Of a stretch of DNA of 8,782 nucleotides, positions 6,698 to 8,782 are shown piece by piece. Within the stretch, counting starts at the first letter, position 1. Each line of letters begins with the position of its first letter. The position numbers and the translations under genes are program-made. This DNA comes from Clostridia bacterium (GTDB lineage: Bacteria; Bacillota_A; Clostridia; Oscillospirales; CAG-382). The notes beneath the pieces are model-generated. The model was not told the origin of the DNA. It did not search any database and worked only from the letters and a program-made list of their open reading frames with translations. The DNA lies in contig JAGAAM010000148.1 of NCBI GenBank assembly GCA_017615235.1, forward strand, positions 1 through 8,782, written 5' to 3'.

Positions 6698-7753
6698 TCA
6701 GAAGTTTTGTCTGTGCGCTTCGTTGATGACGGCGAGCTGCTGGCGCACCTGATAGAGTTTTATGTCATGCTCGCGGCCTTCGGTGAAGAGCTGATACACC
6801 TGGTCGTAATAGGTCTGCACCGCGGCGATGAAAGGCGCCTGCGGATCTCCGTCCCAGGATCTTTCATGCCAAACGAGTTTTTCGCTGCAATAGGCGGGAT
6901 AGGAGCCGGGGTTATATACCAGCGGCTCGCGGACAAGGTGCTGTTCGGGCGCCTCTGACTCGACGAAATACTTCCAGTCGATATGCGCCATCGTGCCTTT
7001 GAGAGTGCCGCGCGTGCCTTCCACTTTATATGTATAGCAGGGATAGGCGTCGCAGGAGGAGATGTCGAGGTCGATTATCGGGCGGTCGGGCGCCTTGAGG
7101 ATAAGCTTGACGTAATCCTCCGCGTCGCCGAAGGTGTTGCAGCGGTCCATATGGCAGAACACCTGAGGCATGCCGTCGTAATAATCGAGCAGGTTGAGCG
7201 CCTGGTCGAGCGGATGAGGCCCGGTGTTGGCGAGGTTGCCGCCGTTGTTGGAAAGGCAGCATTGCCAGTCCCAGCGGCGCGCGAAGCTGTTGAACTGGAT
7301 GCCGATATGTACGATCCTGCCGAGCACGCCGGAGGCGATGACCTCTTTTACTTTAAGGAAGTAATTGGCAAAACGGCTTTGCTGGAAGACGAGCAGTTTG
7401 CGGCCGCGTTCCGCGGCGAGCGCAGTAAGGATATCGCATTCCTTGACTGTGGGAACGAAAGGTTTTTCGCACAGGACGTTGAAATCGTGTTCCAAAAGGT
7501 CTTTCGTAATCGGGAAATGAAGGTTGCTCGGCATTGAGTTGACGACGAGATCGATATCTTTCCTGCCGAGGATCTCTTTATAATCCGAATAAACGTCGCA
7601 GCCGTATTCGGTCTTCGCGCGTTCGCGGCGTTCTTCCATGCCGTCGACGACGGCGACGACTTTGAAACGTTCGGTATCCTTGCGGAGATGCGCTCCGTGG
7701 ATGTCCCTGCCGCTTCTTCCCTGTCCGAGTATGGCGATATTTATCTGTTTCAT
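6698..7753 (-). CDS. Gfo/Idh/MocA-family NAD(P)-dependent oxidoreductase
   Basis: 351 residues, a normal length for the family. The N-terminal Rossmann fold (about 3-120) opens with IAILGQGRSGRDIHG, whose G10, G12 and G15 form the dinucleotide-binding loop. The family hallmark EKPF is at 96-99, with K97 expected at the active site. The C-terminal alpha/beta domain includes NNGGNLANTGPHPLDQALNL (169-188), where H180 and D183 sit in the usual catalytic and substrate-binding helix. Members oxidise or reduce sugars, inositols and related polyols; the substrate here cannot be told, since no transporter, kinase or isomerase gene lies nearby. The start has an AAAGGAG ribosome binding site about 9 nt upstream and a near-consensus promoter. 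It is bounded by its own terminator, so it appears monocistronic. Confidence 0.92.
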   Translation of the reverse strand: MKQINIAILGQGRSGRDIHGAHLRKDTERFKVVAVVDGMEERRERAKTEYGCDVYSDYKEILGRKDIDLVVNSMPSNLHFPITKDLLEHDFNVLCEKPFVPTVKECDILTALAAERGRKLLVFQQSRFANYFLKVKEVIASGVLGRIVHIGIQFNSFARRWDWQCCLSNNGGNLANTGPHPLDQALNLLDYYDGMPQVFCHMDRCNTFGDAEDYVKLILKAPDRPIIDLDISSCDAYPCYTYKVEGTRGTLKGTMAHIDWKYFVESEAPEQHLVREPLVYNPGSYPAYCSEKLVWHERSWDGDPQAPFIAAVQTYYDQVYQLFTEGREHDIKLYQVRQQLAVINEAHRQNF

Positions 7754-7788
7754 TGCCGGAAACTCCTTTATTACAAGTTTACGGATAT

Positions 7789-7817
7789 ATTATAACAGCA
7801 AAAACGCCTTTTGTAAA
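7789..7817 (-). promoter_or_regulatory. Strong sigma-A type promoter for the oxidoreductase
   Basis: On the minus strand, TTTACA (7812-7817) and a perfect TATAAT (7789-7794) are 17 bp apart, about 35 bp upstream of the start codon. It is the best promoter on this strand. Confidence 0.75.
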
Positions 7818-7836
7818 TGGAAAAATCGCCGAATTT

Positions 7837-8448
7837 TTACAAATTCATATCGCGCAGGAGCCCTTCGTCCGCAAGCTCTTCTTTCGTGAAGAAAACGCCT
7901 TCAAAAGTACCTTTACCGTTCCGCTTGAAGAACTCGTATCCGTTTTCGCGAAGGACGAACAGTTCGCGGTCGAAGCGTTTTTCGTTCCCGGGCATCACCT
8001 TTGAAGCCATCTTTCCGGCGCTTCCGGGCAGGAAGAAATCGTAGAACACGCACCTTTGCCCGGTCTTCCGGTCCCATATCTGCGTCCTGCGCTCGCGGTC
8101 GCCGGATCTGCCGTCGGAGATAGAAATATCCGTTACGAACGAAATATAATTGTCGGAATTGCAGGTCATTTCCCAGTTCATAACCGCCGCGAAAGGAATA
8201 AAGCCCTCCGTGCCGGAACGCTTCGAGGCGGCTTTAAAAAGGTCTCCTTCTGCGTAGGAAGCGAGCGTATCCGACAGCGAGACGTAAAACGGGACGGCGT
8301 GCCTTTTCAAAGGGTCTTTCGCCGAAGCGCATCTGATCTCGGGGGAGCGTAGATTGACCTTTACGAGGATACTTCCGGACGGATCGGCAATATCTTTTTT
8401 TATAAGTCTTTCCGCCACTGATGATTTTCCTTTTTTGACGAACAGCAT
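7837..8448 (-). CDS. Uncharacterised protein, weak DUF3298/RsiV-like resemblance
   Basis: 203 residues, with no signal peptide, membrane span or cysteine motif that I can see. The middle (about 83-141: FIPFAAVMNWEMTCNSDNYISFVTDISIS..., then TQIWDRKTGQRCVFYDFF) follows the pattern of DUF3298/RsiV-like proteins: a strand ending in an 'ISL' or 'ISF' core, a turn, then 'xxWDxxTGxxxxxxDFF'. The glycine-histidine turn (GGAHG) that usually sits between these parts is absent and is replaced by SDGRSGDRERR. In that family the module is found in anti-sigma factor RsiV and in some cell-wall deacetylases, but no such partner is visible here. The start has GGTGAT as ribosome binding site 7 nt upstream. 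It lies 22 bp after the partial gene upstream and probably shares its transcript. No clear terminator follows. Function unknown; family call tentative. Confidence 0.6.
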   Translation of the reverse strand: MLFVKKGKSSVAERLIKKDIADPSGSILVKVNLRSPEIRCASAKDPLKRHAVPFYVSLSDTLASYAEGDLFKAASKRSGTEGFIPFAAVMNWEMTCNSDNYISFVTDISISDGRSGDRERRTQIWDRKTGQRCVFYDFFLPGSAGKMASKVMPGNEKRFDRELFVLRENGYEFFKRNGKGTFEGVFFTKEELADEGLLRDMNL

Positions 8449-8470
8449 TGATACATCACCGGTATAATGC

Positions 8471-8782
8471 TTATTCGTTACGGTCCTTTTTTATTATGCG
8501 GCGCATAGCTTTTATCTCCAGCGCAGACTGCGCGGTAACGGCTGGGACCGCCGCAAGAGCGATCTCCGCGTTATTTGCGGAAAATATCAGGAACGCCGAG
8601 ATCAGCGCCGTTCCGAGGCAACAGCCCTTCAAAGCGCCGGAGACGGAGGCGTTTTCTTCCGGCAGGGACAGCCCGGCGGAAAGCGCGGCAAAAGCTGCAG
8701 ATATCACCGGAAATGCTCCCGGAAGCGAATAGTCCAACGCTTCCCTGCCGTTCAAAAGCGAGATCAGCGCGGAGACGGACGC
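8471..8782 (-). CDS. C-terminal part of a hydrophobic, probably membrane protein
   Basis: The minus-strand frame is open from the window edge to a TAA at 8471-8473, so about 103 C-terminal residues are visible and the true start lies outside. A TTG at 8755 could be read as a start, but it has no ribosome binding site and the frame continues upstream, so I treat the gene as truncated by the window. Hydrophobic stretches (GAFPVISAAFAALSAGLSL, GALKGCCLGTALISAFLIF, and AEIALAAVPAVTAQSALEI) suggest two or three membrane segments. They are followed by a basic cytoplasmic end, IKAMRRIIKKDRNE. I do not recognise the family. The short 22-bp gap to the next gene suggests an operon. Confidence 0.65.
   Translation of the reverse strand, partial: ASVSALISLLNGREALDYSLPGAFPVISAAFAALSAGLSLPEENASVSGALKGCCLGTALISAFLIFSANNAEIALAAVPAVTAQSALEIKAMRRIIKKDRNE

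Noticed and set aside
6983..7537. A 184-codon plus-strand open frame opposite the oxidoreductase
   Set aside because: Antisense shadow; the minus-strand gene is full length with all family motifs.
7831..7846. GAATTT...AAATTC hairpin at the stop codon of the 203-residue gene, considered as a terminator
   Set aside because: Only six AT-rich pairs, and no T-run directly follows on the minus strand.
8463..8468. A perfect TATAAT on the plus strand
   Set aside because: The -35 position 17 bp upstream is GAACAG, and no plus-strand gene follows. It lies in the short gap between two minus-strand genes.

Overview
The window reads as chromosomal DNA from an anaerobic, low-to-mid GC Firmicute of the Clostridia type. 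I infer this from Gram-positive style promoters (TTGATT-N17-TATAAT, TTTACA-N17-TATAAT), strong AGGAGG-type ribosome binding sites, Rho-independent terminators, and protein families typical of that group (a PRK06851-like P-loop ATPase, a RelQ-like alarmone synthetase, a membrane-anchored HtrA). The species cannot be named from the sequence. Base composition looks even throughout. I see no transposase, phage gene, tRNA, rRNA or CRISPR array.

Left part (1-2560): a P-loop ATPase with two homologous halves runs leftward. A membrane-bound HD-GYP protein (probable cyclic-di-GMP phosphodiesterase) runs rightward. They are divergent, and each has a recognisable promoter in the 187-bp gap between them. 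The HD-GYP gene converges on the next gene at a shared bidirectional terminator.

Middle part (2572-6591), all on the minus strand: transcription order is response regulator, sensor histidine kinase (8-nt overlap), terminator, small alarmone synthetase (RelQ/YjbM type), then HtrA-type serine protease with a PDZ domain. The likely theme is stress: envelope sensing, an alarmone output and a surface quality-control protease. The most interesting observation is that the response-regulator promoter and the htrA promoter carry the same layout: two TTAAnTT-like heptamers separated by 3 bp (10-bp period), followed 7-8 bp later by a TAAnAT -10-like hexamer. This is what a tandem OmpR-family operator would look like, and it suggests that the two-component system activates both itself and the protease.

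Right part (6698-8782), minus strand: a Gfo/Idh/MocA-family NAD(P)-dependent oxidoreductase with its own strong promoter and terminator. Upstream of it are a 203-residue protein weakly resembling the DUF3298 (RsiV-like) family and the C-terminal end of a hydrophobic protein that runs off the window; these two are 22 bp apart and probably co-transcribed.

No intergenic stretch exceeds 190 bp. The window is mostly ordinary chromosome. The items most worth checking are the shared promoter motif, the order of genes in the stress cluster, and the decayed second P-loop of the ATPase.
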